A stretch of DNA of 64,000 nt from Halobacillus litoralis (GTDB lineage Bacteria; Bacillota; Bacilli; Bacillales; Halobacillaceae). The stretch spans positions 372,001-436,000 of the forward strand of contig NZ_WMEW01000001.1 of NCBI RefSeq assembly GCF_009856355.1, in the 5' to 3' direction. The position numbers and the translations under genes are program-made. The notes beneath the pieces were generated by a model. The model did not search any database, was not told where the DNA came from, and saw only the letters and a list, made by a program, of their open reading frames with translations. Shown one piece after another: positions 1-9,131 of this stretch (positions are counted from its first letter, which is position 1; each line of letters begins with the position of its first letter).

Positions 1-40
1 CGCGGCAAGCATCCACCGATAAGCGGAGCGCGGCCATTTC
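1..40. repeat. Fragment of dispersed repeat family 2
   Basis: The 18 bases at 10-27 (CATCCACCGATAAGCGGA) recur exactly at 52470-52487 and, with three changes, on the other strand at 26603-26620. The copy is cut by the left window edge. It sits just beyond the end of the hut operon and contains no convincing gene. Confidence 0.6.
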
Positions 41-58
41 CATGAACGATGGACAGCT

Positions 59-91
59 CAAAAGCAGCACCTGGTCAGGTCCTGCTTTTGG
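59..91 (-). terminator. Probable terminator of the hut operon
   Basis: A hairpin with arms CAAAAGCAG and CTGCTTTTG and an inner ACCTG/CAGGT stem lies a few bases beyond the hutG stop codon. The U-tract is short (four), so it is a moderate candidate. Its position means that any hutM permease gene is not directly attached to this operon. Confidence 0.45.
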
Positions 92-102
92 CTCATCCTC
101 TT

Positions 103-1041
103 TTATTGAAACATGTACCGCATCATGACATGAGCGGCCAGACGGCTTGTCATATCACGGAAGTCCTTGGAGGGATCGACTTCGACGATATCCATGGCTT
201 TGACGATAGGATCACAGGACGCAGCCTGTACACTCAGCAGCAGTTCCCGTGACGTTAACCCACCCGGACCGATCGCCGGACAGCCGGGAGCAAAGGCCTG
301 ATCCACGACATCCATATCAACAGATAAATAGATGACGTCCACCTGCTGCTTCAGCCGCTGTATTTCTTTTTTAACAATGGATGTTATGTCTCCTGCCTCT
401 ACGTCTGCCATGGTATAAACCGTCACCCCTTGGCGGGCACAGTAATCTCCATATTCTTTCGCATTGGAATAATCCCGTATGCCGATTTGAACCAGATCCT
501 CCCCCTTTAGAGCACCGGATTCGAGCAGGCTGCGGAAAGGGGTGCCGTTCGTCCGCCCCCCGTCTTTCGTGTTCCTGACGTCATGATGAGCGTCCCATTG
601 AAGCACTCCGACCCGGCCCATCCTTTCATGAAAAGCAGAGATGGAAGGAAAACTGACCCCGTGGTCTCCTCCGAGGAGGATGTAACGGGAGCAGGCTTCT
701 GCATCCAGCATCTCCTTCACACTTTCCTGCAGCTGCTTTGTCGTCCTCTCTAAATCTGTCGGATGAACCCCGGCATCGCCAAAGTCAAGCATCGTCACAT
801 CGGTAAAGTCATGATCCTTTTCTAGGGAATACGTCGTATAAAACCCAAGGGCCCGGCGGATGCTCTGCGGGGCTTCCGACGCCTGGGAGACAGAGATGGA
901 GGATTTCGAGTATGGGAGCCCCAGCAGACCGATTTCTCCCGTCCTTCCTTGTTCAAACCATTGTTTCTTTTCATCCACCTTCGTCGTAAATCGGTCTTTG
1001 AACACCCGCTGCGGACCCGGGCTAAGATATCGGAAAGACAT
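103..1041 (-). CDS. hutG: Formimidoylglutamase HutG
   Basis: Last step of histidine breakdown: hydrolyses N-formimidoyl-L-glutamate to glutamate and formamide in the cytosol. The 312-residue protein belongs to the arginase/agmatinase (ureohydrolase) family and shows its manganese-binding motifs in order: GGDHG near residue 123, DAHHD near 149 and SVDMDVVD near 240. Length is normal for the family. The start has a strong Shine-Dalgarno (AAGGAGGGAGG) and overlaps the 3' end of hutI by 20 bases, so the two are probably translationally coupled. It is the last gene of the hutPHUIG operon. Among ureohydrolases the assignment rests mainly on the operon context. Confidence 0.95.
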   Translation of the reverse strand: MSFRYLSPGPQRVFKDRFTTKVDEKKQWFEQGRTGEIGLLGLPYSKSSISVSQASEAPQSIRRALGFYTTYSLEKDHDFTDVTMLDFGDAGVHPTDLERTTKQLQESVKEMLDAEACSRYILLGGDHGVSFPSISAFHERMGRVGVLQWDAHHDVRNTKDGGRTNGTPFRSLLESGALKGEDLVQIGIRDYSNAKEYGDYCARQGVTVYTMADVEAGDITSIVKKEIQRLKQQVDVIYLSVDMDVVDQAFAPGCPAIGPGGLTSRELLLSVQAASCDPIVKAMDIVEVDPSKDFRDMTSRLAAHVMMRYMFQ

Positions 1042-2284
1042 CTGCCTCCCTCCTTTCCCAGATCAACCGTCCCCGCTTCCATACCGCACGGGCATGATTC
1101 ACACCATAATGATAAGGAAGGTACTTATAATTCGGAATGTCCCACAAAACAAGGTCTGCCTGCCCGCCTACTGTTATTCTTCCGGCTGTTTTCTCCATGC
1201 CGATGGCATGAGAGGCATTGACCGTGACAGCATTCCAGATTTCTTCCGGGGTCATCTTCATTTTCAAGGCGGCCAGCGCCATGATCATCTGCAGGTTATG
1301 GGTAACACAGCTGCCCGGGTTGAAATCCGTCGCCAGTGCCACCGCCGCCCCGGCCTGGATCATCCGCCGGGCATCCGCATACGTATCTTTTCCTAAATAG
1401 AATGTCGTTCCTGGAAGCAGGACGGCCATCGTGTCGGACGCTGCCAGTTGTTGGATGCCTTCAGCAGATGCCGCCACAAGATGATCGGCCGATACAGCCC
1501 CGTATTGAACAGCCAGTTCTGTACCCCCGAGCGGGTCAATTTCATCGGCATGGATTTTCACCTGAAACCCGTGCCGCTGCGATGCCTCCATGAACCGGGC
1601 GGCCTGTTCGGTCGTAAAAACCCCCGTCTCACAGAATATATCCGTAAAAGCCGCCGACGTTTTTCCTTTCATAACCGGAAGAAGATCGATCATCTGATCA
1701 AGGAATACGTCCTCCCGCCCCTTAAACTCCGGGGGGATGGCATGAGGTCCGAGGAAGGTGGCTGCGATGTCGAGCAGGCCCTCGTTGTTGAGCCGGTCAA
1801 TGACAGACAGCTGCTTCAGCTCTGTTTCTTCATCCAATCCGTAGCCGCTTTTCGCTTCCAGCGTAGTGACGCCATAGGCCGCCATACGCCCCGCAAACGA
1901 CCGGGCTTTCTCAAACAAGAATTGTTCATCCGCCTGCCGGGTCGCCCTTACTGTCGAAAGGATGCCGCCACCCCTTTTCAAAATATCCAGATAAGCCGTC
2001 CCCGCCTGTTTAAGAGCCAGTTCCTCTTCTCTTGATCCTCCGAAAACGAGGTGGGTGTGTGGATCGACTAATCCCGGCGATACGACTTTCCCTTCTGCAT
2101 TGAACCGTTGATGAGCCTTACGGGTCTGCGCCTCTTCGGTAGACCCTGTCCAGACGACCTGCTCTCCCTTTACAGCGAGGGCTGCCTGATGACGGACGGG
2201 CAGCTCCTTCATCGCCTCCCCCTTCAGAGGACCCGCGTTTGGAAGGAGGAGGCAGCCGATGTTTTCAATGATTTGATCATCCAT
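1022..2284 (-). CDS. hutI: Imidazolonepropionase HutI
   Basis: Third enzyme of histidine degradation: opens the imidazolone ring of 4-imidazolone-5-propionate to give N-formimidoylglutamate. The 420-residue protein is an amidohydrolase-superfamily TIM barrel with the metal motif [10 protein letters not shown] near residue 75 and a later metal/catalytic segment around KIHADEIDP. The ATG at 2284 is chosen because GGAGAGGGGG precedes it; an upstream in-frame start lies inside hutU with no ribosome site. It overlaps the hutU stop by 8 bases. Third enzyme gene of the operon after hutH and hutU. Confidence 0.95.
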   Translation of the reverse strand: MDDQIIENIGCLLLPNAGPLKGEAMKELPVRHQAALAVKGEQVVWTGSTEEAQTRKAHQRFNAEGKVVSPGLVDPHTHLVFGGSREEELALKQAGTAYLDILKRGGGILSTVRATRQADEQFLFEKARSFAGRMAAYGVTTLEAKSGYGLDEETELKQLSVIDRLNNEGLLDIAATFLGPHAIPPEFKGREDVFLDQMIDLLPVMKGKTSAAFTDIFCETGVFTTEQAARFMEASQRHGFQVKIHADEIDPLGGTELAVQYGAVSADHLVAASAEGIQQLAASDTMAVLLPGTTFYLGKDTYADARRMIQAGAAVALATDFNPGSCVTHNLQMIMALAALKMKMTPEEIWNAVTVNASHAIGMEKTAGRITVGGQADLVLWDIPNYKYLPYHYGVNHARAVWKRGRLIWERREADVFPIS

Positions 2285-3950
2285 CACACTTCCCCCTCTC
2301 CAGCATTGGAATATCGAGATTGTGCTTTCGGGCTTCCTGCTCAGCCTTTTCGTAGCCGGCATCTGCATGGCGCAGGATGCCCATGCCGGGGTCTGTCGTC
2401 AATACCCGTTTCAGCCGTTCTTCTGCGAGGTCTGTTCCGTCAGCTACGGCCACCATACCGGCATGAAGCGAATAGCCCATCCCGACTCCGCCCCCGTGAT
2501 GGAAGGATATCCACGAGCCACCGGCAGCCGTATTGATCAACGCATTCAATACCGCCCAGTCTCCGACCGCATCACTGCCGTCCTTCATCGCTTCTGTCTC
2601 TCGGTTGGGCGAAGCTACGGAACCGCAGTCAAGATGATCACGCCCGATGACGACCGGTGCTTTTAATTCTCCAGTTCGAACGAGTTCATTGATCCCAAGT
2701 CCCATCTTCAGCCGCTCCCCGTACCCGAGCCAGCAGATCCTCGAGGGGAGACCTTGAAATTGAATCTTCTCCTGTGCCTTTTCTATCCAGCGGAGGAGGG
2801 GCTTTTGATCGGGAAAGAGTTCGCCCACGAGCTGATCGGTGCGGTAAATGTCTTCCGGATCCCCGGATAAGGCAGCCCAGCGGAACGGTCCTTTTCCTTC
2901 GCAGAAAAGCGGCCGGATATAAGCAGGAACAAAGCCGGGATAGGCAAACGCGTCTTTGACCCCGGCATCATAAGCCACCTGCCGCAGATTGTTGCCATAA
3001 TCAAAGACAATGCTGCCGCGTTTCTGAAACTCCAGCATGGTCCGGACATGTTCCGCCATGGAACAGGTGGCCTTTTCCACGTATAATTCCGGGTTCTGCT
3101 TCCTTAACTCATCCGCCTCGGCTGTTGAAAGTTCTGTCGGGATGTACCCGTTCAGTGGGTCATGGGCAGAGGTCTGATCCGTAACAATATCGATCGGAAC
3201 CCCCAGATCCAGTATTTGTTTATGAATGTCTTCGGCGTGACCGCCACAGGCAATGGACAGTGCTTCCCCCTGCTGCTTCGCCTGCTCTGCCCAGTGCAGG
3301 GCTTCCTTCAGGCTGGCGGCCTGTCTGTCACAGTACCCGGATGAAAGCCTTTTTGAAATCCGCTCCTGATCGACTTCTACAGCAATGACGACGCCGCCGT
3401 TCATCGTGACGGCCAGCGGCTGGGCACCTCCCATGCCGCCGAGTCCTGCAGTCAAGGTGATGGTCCCTTTTAATGAGCCATCAAAGTGCTTGGCAGCCAG
3501 AGAAGCAAACGTTTCATAGGTTCCCTGCAGAATTCCCTGGGAGCCGATATAAATCCAGCTTCCTGCGGTCATCTGTCCATACATCATCAATCCTTTTTTG
3601 TCCAAGTCGTGAAAATGGGCCCAGTCCGCCCATTTCGGAACGAGGACGGAATTCGAGAGCAGGACGCGCGGGGCTGCCGGGTGGGTGCGGAAAACACCGA
3701 CCGGCTTGCCGGATTGGATAAGCAGCGTCTCGTCATTTTCCAGCCGCTTCAACACGGATACGATTGCATCAAACGCCGCCCAGTTTCTCGCTGCCCGCCC
3801 GATTCCGCCGTAGACGATCAGTTCCTCCGGCTTTTCCGCCACCTCTGGATCAAGATTGTTGGAAAGCATACGCAGCACGGCTTCCTGCTCCCATCCCCTG
3901 CACTCAAGCGTCTGTCCTGTTTTAGCTTTAATGATACGGCTTGTCGACAT
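2277..3950 (-). CDS. hutU: Urocanate hydratase HutU
   Basis: Converts urocanate to 4-imidazolone-5-propionate using tightly bound NAD+. The 557-residue protein has the family length and the glycine-rich [10 protein letters not shown] nucleotide-binding stretch near residue 170, plus the [12 protein letters not shown] segment toward the C-terminal third. The start at 3950 ([11 protein letters not shown] after Met) is preceded by AAGGAGGAG; the longer open frame to 3995 has no better site. It overlaps the end of hutH by 23 bases and the start of hutI by 8, a tightly packed and probably coupled operon. Confidence 0.96.
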   Translation of the reverse strand: MSTSRIIKAKTGQTLECRGWEQEAVLRMLSNNLDPEVAEKPEELIVYGGIGRAARNWAAFDAIVSVLKRLENDETLLIQSGKPVGVFRTHPAAPRVLLSNSVLVPKWADWAHFHDLDKKGLMMYGQMTAGSWIYIGSQGILQGTYETFASLAAKHFDGSLKGTITLTAGLGGMGGAQPLAVTMNGGVVIAVEVDQERISKRLSSGYCDRQAASLKEALHWAEQAKQQGEALSIACGGHAEDIHKQILDLGVPIDIVTDQTSAHDPLNGYIPTELSTAEADELRKQNPELYVEKATCSMAEHVRTMLEFQKRGSIVFDYGNNLRQVAYDAGVKDAFAYPGFVPAYIRPLFCEGKGPFRWAALSGDPEDIYRTDQLVGELFPDQKPLLRWIEKAQEKIQFQGLPSRICWLGYGERLKMGLGINELVRTGELKAPVVIGRDHLDCGSVASPNRETEAMKDGSDAVGDWAVLNALINTAAGGSWISFHHGGGVGMGYSLHAGMVAVADGTDLAEERLKRVLTTDPGMGILRHADAGYEKAEQEARKHNLDIPMLERGKCDG

Positions 3951-5475
3951 AAGTATCTCCTCCTTCGTGAATCGACCGCCACTCCTCCCAGTCAAACGAA
4001 CAGGAAGTCATCCATGCTGTCATTTTTTCAATATCTGCAGCAAGGACTCTGTCTTTAGTCAGCGGTGCAACCACCGTCCGTGCTTTCTGCCACAGCTTCT
4101 TCGTCAGCGGTGACGCCCGGTCGATGCCGCGCCATTCAAGCGCCTGCAGGCCGCAGATCATCTCGATGGCCGCAACCTTTTCGGCATTTTCAAGGATAAG
4201 AGCCGCATGGCGGGCCGCCGTCGTCCCCATACTGACGTGATCCTCCTGGTTGGCGGAGGAAGGAATGGAATCCACACTGGCGGGATGAGCGAGTGTTTTA
4301 TTTTCCGACACCAGCGAAGCAGCCACATACTGAACAATCATGAACCCTGACTGAAGCCCCGGATCCGGACTTAAAAAAGCGGGAAGATCATTCAACTGCG
4401 GGTTGACGAGCCGTTCAATCCTCCGTTCTGAAATGGAAGCCAGCTCACACAGCCCGATTTTTAAGAAGTCCATGGCCAATGCAATGGGCTGCCCATGAAA
4501 ATTCCCTCCGGATACAACGACGCTCCCTCCTTCAAGAAGGAGCGGATTATCCGTAGCTGCGTTCATCTCGATGGTCAGCTTTTCTTTTACATAACGAAGG
4601 GTCTGCCATGTAGCTCCGTGGACCTGGGGGATGCACCGTAACGAATAGGCGTCCTGCACCCGCTTCTCTCCTTGATAAGTCATCAGCTGGCTTCCATCCG
4701 TCAGGTGCCGGATGCGCTCAGCAACAGCCTCCTGCTCCGGATAGCCTCTTGCTGAATGAATACTCGGATGAAAGGCATCACGGATCCCTTCAAGCGCCTG
4801 CAGGGTAACGGCTGCCGTCCAGTCGCACTGCACGGCTAATTTCCTGGCCCGAAGCCAGGTCATGACACCGACAGCTGTCATGGCCTGGGTTCCATTGATT
4901 AACGCCAGCCCTTCCTTCGCTTTTAAGGACAACGGCGGAATCGATAATTCGGCATAAACATCCGCTGCTGCCCGTTGTTTTCCTCGAATACATACGTCGC
5001 CTTCCCCCATAATGACCAGGGCTAAATGGGCAAGAGGGGCGAGATCCCCGGAAGCGCCGAGGGAGCCCTGCGAAGGAATAACGGGATGAATGCCTTCATT
5101 AATCAACAGCTGAAGCCGTTGAATCACGACTTCCCGGACCCCTGAAACCCCTTTTAACAAGGTATTGAGCCTGAGCACAAGCATCGCCCGGCTGATCACT
5201 TCCGGAAAAGGCTCCCCAACCCCGCAGGCATGCGACCGGATTAAATGCCGCTGCAGGGCATCGACGTCTTCAGCGGCAATCCTGACGTCACTCAGCTTCC
5301 CAAAGCCTGTATTGATTCCGTAAACGGTGTGACCGTCCGCAACAATCTTTTCTACTGTCTCTCTTCCCACACGTACACGGATCAGACTGCCCTGAGCCAC
5401 ACGAACCTGTTCGTTGTGTACACAGATCCTCTCCATTTCCTCCAGTGTCAGATGATCTCCGTCTAATTCGACCAT
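3928..5475 (-). CDS. hutH: Histidine ammonia-lyase HutH
   Basis: Committed step of histidine catabolism: removes ammonia from L-histidine to give trans-urocanate. The 515-residue protein contains the MIO-forming Ala-Ser-Gly triad in [12 protein letters not shown] near residue 141-143 and the substrate-region motif YGINTGFG near residue 53. The start is placed at the second ATG (5475), six bases after GAAAGGGGG; the ATG two codons earlier abuts that site directly. Expression should depend on antitermination, because a strong terminator with a HutP-type target lies between hutP and this gene. Confidence 0.97.
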   Translation of the reverse strand: MVELDGDHLTLEEMERICVHNEQVRVAQGSLIRVRVGRETVEKIVADGHTVYGINTGFGKLSDVRIAAEDVDALQRHLIRSHACGVGEPFPEVISRAMLVLRLNTLLKGVSGVREVVIQRLQLLINEGIHPVIPSQGSLGASGDLAPLAHLALVIMGEGDVCIRGKQRAAADVYAELSIPPLSLKAKEGLALINGTQAMTAVGVMTWLRARKLAVQCDWTAAVTLQALEGIRDAFHPSIHSARGYPEQEAVAERIRHLTDGSQLMTYQGEKRVQDAYSLRCIPQVHGATWQTLRYVKEKLTIEMNAATDNPLLLEGGSVVVSGGNFHGQPIALAMDFLKIGLCELASISERRIERLVNPQLNDLPAFLSPDPGLQSGFMIVQYVAASLVSENKTLAHPASVDSIPSSANQEDHVSMGTTAARHAALILENAEKVAAIEMICGLQALEWRGIDRASPLTKKLWQKARTVVAPLTKDRVLAADIEKMTAWMTSCSFDWEEWRSIHEGGDTYVDKPYH

Positions 5476-5522
5476 AGCCATCCCCCTTTCAGACTTCTCC
5501 CATCGTTCCGGTGGATCGGCTT

Positions 5523-5566
5523 AAAAAAAGGCGGCAATGGCACGAAATCCCTACCATTGCCGCCTT
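5523..5566 (-). terminator. hutP-hutH intergenic terminator (attenuator)
   Basis: A 13-bp uninterrupted stem (5528-5540 with 5554-5566, arm GGCGGCAATGG at its core) is followed on the minus strand by seven U. It sits between hutP and hutH, where HutP-dependent antitermination acts in B. subtilis. It would block transcription of the catabolic genes unless HutP is active. Confidence 0.9.
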
Positions 5567-5583
5567 CTTTCATCTAATGACTA
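5567..5583 (-). promoter_or_regulatory. Putative HutP-binding RNA site (spaced NAG triplets)
   Basis: The minus strand reads UAG-N4-UAG-N4-AAG immediately before and touching the terminator stem. HutP hexamers of B. subtilis are known to bind NAG triplets separated by four bases, with L-histidine and a divalent metal. The position suggests that HutP binding would keep the 5' arm of the terminator from pairing. Spacing is directly visible; binding is inferred. Confidence 0.7.
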
Positions 5584-5599
5584 CAGGCCACCTATTCTT

Positions 5600-6037
5600 T
5601 TATATATGATTGATACCAAGGCCACATGTCTCGTGCTCCAAACCTTTTACGGGAGCTCCGATTGTCCCGTAAAACGCAACAGCCAGCCATTCCCCTTCTC
5701 CCGGGTGGTCATAGGGGCGTCCGCGGACGACTGAAAACCGGAGTCCTACTGTGCGCATCATCGTGCCTACGCCGATCTGCCCCCGGGTGACACCGTGCAG
5801 TCCTTCGAGAATCGCATGATAAAGCGCATGGGTTTCCCTGTAGACATTTTCCTTGATGATCCCGTTGCGTTTCGCTGCCGTTTCTACAGCAGCAATAATT
5901 TTCTGAACGTCCATGGATCCAGCCTTTCCCTGACAGCAGCGGACCTGATTGAAATGGTCGGCAAACCCGGACAGTTCTTCTTCTGTCAAAGAGGCGGCCA
6001 GGACAGCCAGTTTACCAATCTTAATCTGCTGGGGCAC
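5600..6037 (-). CDS. hutP: Hut operon antiterminator HutP
   Basis: RNA-binding regulator that, with histidine and metal bound, prevents termination ahead of hutH. The 145-residue length and the central [20 protein letters not shown] segment with a downstream [13 protein letters not shown] stretch are characteristic of HutP. The start is a GTG at 6037, six bases after GGTGA. It is the first gene of hutPHUIG and is followed by the terminator and NAG triplets it should act on. Promoter and CcpA site lie directly upstream. Confidence 0.95.
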   Translation of the reverse strand: MPQQIKIGKLAVLAASLTEEELSGFADHFNQVRCCQGKAGSMDVQKIIAAVETAAKRNGIIKENVYRETHALYHAILEGLHGVTRGQIGVGTMMRTVGLRFSVVRGRPYDHPGEGEWLAVAFYGTIGAPVKGLEHETCGLGINHI

Positions 6038-6089
6038 CCTGAATCACCGCATTTCTTTTTACTTCATCTATTCACTAGTCACTACATAA

Positions 6090-6118
6090 ATTGTAACCGC
6101 TTTCTTAAAAAGATACAA
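6090..6118 (-). promoter_or_regulatory. Sigma-A promoter of the hut operon
   Basis: On the minus strand TTGTAT (6113-6118) and TACAAT (6090-6095) are separated by 17 bases. Both hexamers are close to consensus and the element lies about 55 bases upstream of the hutP start. It is overlapped by a cre-like sequence. Confidence 0.8.
6092..6105. promoter_or_regulatory. cre site for CcpA at the hut promoter
   Basis: TGTAACCGCTTTCT matches the cre consensus TGWAANCGNTNWCA at 13 of 14 positions and overlaps the -10 hexamer and spacer of the hutP promoter. CcpA bound here should block initiation when preferred sugars are present, the expected catabolite repression of histidine use. Confidence 0.8.
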
Positions 6119-6123
6119 TCCTA

Positions 6124-6161
6124 ATCCAGGAAGTCGATTTCGATTTCCTGGATCATTTTTT
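6124..6161 (+). terminator. Hairpin with plus-strand U-tract
   Basis: Arms ATCCAGGAA (6124-6132) and TTCCTGGAT (6145-6153) are followed on the plus strand by CATTTTTTT. On the minus strand, the direction of the neighbouring genes, no T-run follows. It would therefore stop transcription running rightwards, antisense to 6161-6857, or act only as a 3' stabilising hairpin for the minus-strand gene ending at 6161. Confidence 0.45.
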
Positions 6162-6409
6162 TATGTATGATCGGCCTGTGAGTGTCTCCGTTTCTGCACA
6201 AACACATAGATCAGTTCGGTTATGAAAGCGGCGGCGATTCCCGACCAGAATAATGTCTGTGCGGAAAACAGGGAGCCGGAAGCAAAGGTTTCGTAAGAGA
6301 AGTTGATAAACAGAACAATCAGGTACGTATAAAAGCCGACATAAATGCCTTTGTTCCATCCCTTTTTCTCCTGAGCTGTCATAGGGCGGAAGAAAATCGG
6401 CTTACCCAT
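6161..6409 (-). CDS. Small two-helix membrane protein, unknown function
   Basis: I do not recognise this 82-residue protein. It has a short charged N-terminus, two hydrophobic segments (about residues 21-40, GFYTYLIVLFINFSYETF, and 51-70, AQTLFWSGIAAAFITELIYV) and a basic tail (QKRRHSQ), so a hairpin topology in the cytoplasmic membrane is likely. It starts inside the 3' end of the acetyltransferase gene (8-base overlap), which suggests co-transcription and coupling. Confidence 0.7.
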   Translation of the reverse strand: MGKPIFFRPMTAQEKKGWNKGIYVGFYTYLIVLFINFSYETFASGSLFSAQTLFWSGIAAAFITELIYVFVQKRRHSQADHT

Positions 6410-6857
6410 TTCCTTTCTCTTCTTTCGTAAGGCTCATCGTTATGGTCTTCTTCTGAAAACCGAGCGATTCATAAAGATTCGACGCGTCATTCCCCGCATA
6501 GACGCTTAAGCGGATTTCCCGGTACTGCTGCTGCAGACGGCTGATCCCCTCTTCCATAAGGGCACGACCGATCTCCCGGCCTCTGAATTCCGGAAGAACA
6601 AACAACTCATAGATGAATCCGAACGTCTCTCCGGAAAAGGTATCGCTTTTTTCACCCGACAGCAGCCAGCCAAGCAGCTGCCCCTGATCGTTCTCTGCGA
6701 TGATGTACGTTCCCCCTTCATCAAGAACCGGCTGGACGAATGTTTTCGCCTGCTCCTGCCCCACCTTGATCGTACGCATGGTTCCTTCATAAATCATTTG
6801 ATGCGTGAAAGAAAGAACCCGGTCATATTCGGAGCTTTCCAGTTTCCTAATCTTCAT
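6402..6857 (-). CDS. GNAT family N-acetyltransferase
   Basis: Probable acetyl-CoA-dependent N-acyltransferase of unknown substrate. The 151-residue protein has the GNAT fold pattern: IYELFVLPEFRGREIGRALM near residues 82-101 holds the acetyl-CoA pyrophosphate loop (R/Q-x-x-G-x-G/A form), followed by RLSVYAGNDASNLYESLGF, the usual C-terminal motif before the last strand. A good Shine-Dalgarno (GGAGGG) precedes the ATG, and a sigma-A-like promoter is visible about 55 bases upstream. It is followed by a small membrane protein gene with 8-base overlap. Confidence 0.85.
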   Translation of the reverse strand: MKIRKLESSEYDRVLSFTHQMIYEGTMRTIKVGQEQAKTFVQPVLDEGGTYIIAENDQGQLLGWLLSGEKSDTFSGETFGFIYELFVLPEFRGREIGRALMEEGISRLQQQYREIRLSVYAGNDASNLYESLGFQKKTITMSLTKEEKGNG

Positions 6858-6907
6858 GCTATCCCTCCGCTTTATGGTTTGATATGAACCCTTGTATTCC
6901 TTCCTCC

Positions 6908-6935
6908 ATTTTACCTTACAGGAAAGCTCTGTTAA
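6908..6935 (-). promoter_or_regulatory. Probable sigma-A promoter of the GNAT gene
   Basis: Minus strand TTAACA (6930-6935) and TAAAAT (6908-6913) with a 16-base spacer, about 50 bases upstream of the acetyltransferase start. Confidence 0.45.
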
Positions 6936-7017
6936 AATCTGTTGTTGATATTTTAAACGGTTACAAAATCGTCTCCATCTGGAATCAGGGGGCCGGTCCG
7001 TTGTTTACTCAGAGCAT

Positions 7018-7138
7018 GGGATGGCAGGGAAAACCGTCCGCTTTCCGCGGGGAACGATGAGCCTCCTCGAACTTCGTTCTCCGGGGTCTCCCCTTGTTCC
7101 TTTTCCCGCAGGAGTCTACCTGTTTTCCCTGCCATCCC
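7018..7138. repeat. Long-hairpin repeat, family 1, copy A
   Basis: A perfect 17-bp inverted repeat (GGGATGGCAGGGAAAAC at 7018-7034, complement at 7122-7138) encloses a core with CTTTCCGCGGGG, TGAGCCTCCTC, GGGGTCTC and CCGCAGGAGTC blocks. The same core, with different arms, recurs in copies B and C. It occupies part of the gene-free stretch 6858-7427 and has no plausible coding content. Confidence 0.85.
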
Positions 7139-7194
7139 TTTCGTAGTGGTGTAACGGACTTCAGTTATATGCTTTCTAACTACCCTTCTTTGCA

Positions 7195-7316
7195 GAGGCG
7201 GCCTTGGGAATGGCGGAACTCCAGTGGGATGAAGGTACATCGTGAGACCCCGGAAGGCGCTGCCTGAGGAGGCTCACGGTACCCCACGGAAAGGGAGTCA
7301 TTCCCAAGGCCGCCTC
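7195..7316. repeat. Long-hairpin repeat, family 1, copy B (inverted)
   Basis: A perfect 18-bp inverted repeat (GAGGCGGCCTTGGGAATG at 7195-7212, complement at 7299-7316) encloses the same core as copy A in the opposite orientation (GAGACCCCGG, GAGGAGGCTCACGG, CCACGGAAAGGGAGTC). Only 56 bases separate the outer arms of copies A and B, so the two copies form a head-to-head pair. Confidence 0.85.
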
Positions 7317-7399
7317 ATCCAAATCCCGTGACAGAAAGGGGTGATCTGAGCTCACATGTTAAATAACAACACCAAGCTATAACAGATGCTACAGGAAAA

Positions 7400-7428
7400 A
7401 AAGAAAACCCGGATGGCGGCATCCGGGT
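7400..7428 (-). terminator. Terminator of the carbohydrate operon
   Basis: Stem ACCCGGATG/CATCCGGGT with loop GCGG (7407-7428) is followed on the minus strand by a T-rich run. It overlaps the stop codon of the YesL-like gene, closing the operon that begins near 13-16 kb. Confidence 0.85.
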
Positions 7429-8114
7429 CAGTCCTCTGTATTTAGTTTCCTGTACACCCGGTAAAAGGCGGAAAATGATAGAAACGCAATGATGGAACCT
7501 GTAAAAATCGGGATGATCAGCGGGAAAATATACAAGCTGACCATCAGCATAAACCCTGCACTTACCGCAACAGCCACAAACAGAACAGGACTTGTAATGG
7601 TAATCAGCAGCGCCTGCTTCATCACCTGCCGGGCTTTCATATCATAGTGAACCATAATAGAAAAACAGTTGATGGTATAGACGAATAATAGAATGCCGAG
7701 CACAAGGAAAACGTTCATCAGAAGCTGGTTCCCAGCAGAGAAATAGTACAGATCCGCCACAAGCAGTCCCCACAAAACCGTGAGGAACGTCCCGGCCGCC
7801 GCACTCGTTTTATAATTTTCCTTGTAATAGCTCCAATAAGAACGCCGGGATGCTTTCTCTTCATCTTTACGGACCCACTCGCGTGCCTGGGCAAACAACG
7901 CAGTCGTTGCCGGAAAGAAAACGACGGGCAGCAGAATCATCAGTGGCGGAAGCAGATACCATAGATCCCGGGCCCCGGTGCTGTACAGCAAACTCAACAG
8001 CAGCAGTCCCACGGGAAGGTTGAAGAATGTCCAGGACAGGTTGGCCAGCGCCAGCCGGCTGATCCATTCACTTACGGCATAAAGTCCTCCTCTTACTCCT
8101 GATGTCTGTTCCAT
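7428..8114 (-). CDS. YesL-like membrane protein (DUF624)
   Basis: Integral membrane protein of 228 residues with about five to six hydrophobic helices (for example around residues 25-45, 53-73, 103-125, 133-155 and 170-215). Composition, length and position match the DUF624/YesL family, which is often found next to sugar ABC transporters of the MalFG type; its biochemical role is not established. It is the last gene of the sugar island, 48 bases after the isomerase gene, and a terminator overlaps its stop. A good Shine-Dalgarno (AAAGGGG) precedes the ATG. Confidence 0.75.
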   Translation of the reverse strand: MEQTSGVRGGLYAVSEWISRLALANLSWTFFNLPVGLLLLSLLYSTGARDLWYLLPPLMILLPVVFFPATTALFAQAREWVRKDEEKASRRSYWSYYKENYKTSAAAGTFLTVLWGLLVADLYYFSAGNQLLMNVFLVLGILLFVYTINCFSIMVHYDMKARQVMKQALLITITSPVLFVAVAVSAGFMLMVSLYIFPLIIPIFTGSIIAFLSFSAFYRVYRKLNTED

Positions 8115-8162
8115 CGTTTTTTCCCCTTTCCAGCGGCTTTATTTATTCATGACAGTCAGCCG

Positions 8163-9131
8163 TCAGGCCCACCACATGTCTGTTGCCGGTTCCTCAATCA
8201 TTACATCTTTCAAATTCTTCACTGCAGCCTGGAACCCTTCCTGGATGGACATGATCGGATCTTCGTGTTCAATACTGACGACATGATCATATCCGAAGGT
8301 CCGTAGAGCACTGATGATATCGGACCATTCCTTCGTGCCATGGCCGTAGCCGACAGACCGGAAACTCCATGCTCTTGTTTGAACGGCTGCGTAATTCTGC
8401 ATATCCGTCAGCCCATACATGTTTACGTTTTCCTGATCAATGTACGTATCCTTGGCGTGGAAGTGGTGAATGGCCTGCTCCCGTCCCAGAATCTTAATGG
8501 CTGCTACCGGATCAATCCCCTGCCACCATAAGTGACTCGGGTCAAGGTTGGCACCGATCGCTTCTCCCGCAGCTTCACGGAGCTTCAGCATCGTGTAAGG
8601 GGTATGGACGAGAAAGCCGGCATGCAGTTCAAGACCGATTTTCACACCATGCTTCTCAGCCAGCTGTGCCTGCTCTTTCCAATATGGAATCAGCTTCTTG
8701 TCCCACTGCCATTCCAAAATATCGGAATACTCCGGCGGCCATGGAGTCACCGGCCAGTTCGGAGCTGTGTCATTTTCATGGCCTCCAGGCGTACCGGAAA
8801 AGGTATTGACGACAGGTACGTCCATCAATCCTGCCAGTTTGACGGTTTTCACAAAGGTTTCATGACATTCCTCCGCAAACGCCTGGTCAGGAGAAATCGG
8901 GTTGCCGTGACAGCTGAAAGCACTGATTGTCAAACCTCTGTCATGGACTTTCTGCAGGTATTCCTTCCGCTTGTCTTCACTTTCGAGCAGTTCGTCCAGG
9001 TTACAATGGGCATTGCCTGGATAGCCCCCTGTCCCGATTTCAACGGCTTTCAAGCCGGATTCTTTCGCGTGGTCGAGCATGTCTTCGAACGATTTATCGG
9101 AAAAAAGGACAGTAAAAACTCCTAGTTTCAT
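8163..9131 (-). CDS. TIM-barrel sugar isomerase/epimerase (xylose isomerase-like)
   Basis: Probable sugar or keto-sugar isomerase/epimerase of the AP-endonuclease-2/xylose-isomerase-like superfamily, 322 residues. Seen in the sequence: an N-terminal KLGVFTVLF strand, GLKAVEIGTGGYPGN, ISAFSCHGNP, GLELHAGFLVHTP, GANLDPSHLWWQ, HHFHAKDTY and the late SIEHEDP segment, which supply the Glu/His/Asp metal ligands of the family. Its start codon overlaps the stop of the upstream dehydrogenase gene (ATGA). In context it likely works on a sugar oxidised by the two dehydrogenases. The exact substrate cannot be told. Confidence 0.8.
   Translation of the reverse strand: MKLGVFTVLFSDKSFEDMLDHAKESGLKAVEIGTGGYPGNAHCNLDELLESEDKRKEYLQKVHDRGLTISAFSCHGNPISPDQAFAEECHETFVKTVKLAGLMDVPVVNTFSGTPGGHENDTAPNWPVTPWPPEYSDILEWQWDKKLIPYWKEQAQLAEKHGVKIGLELHAGFLVHTPYTMLKLREAAGEAIGANLDPSHLWWQGIDPVAAIKILGREQAIHHFHAKDTYIDQENVNMYGLTDMQNYAAVQTRAWSFRSVGYGHGTKEWSDIISALRTFGYDHVVSIEHEDPIMSIQEGFQAAVKNLKDVMIEEPATDMWWA

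Noticed and set aside
6953..7240. Open frame of 95 codons on the minus strand in the gene-free stretch
   Set aside because: It runs through the two hairpin repeats, has no ribosome site, and its protein is low-complexity and Arg/Pro/Gly-rich.
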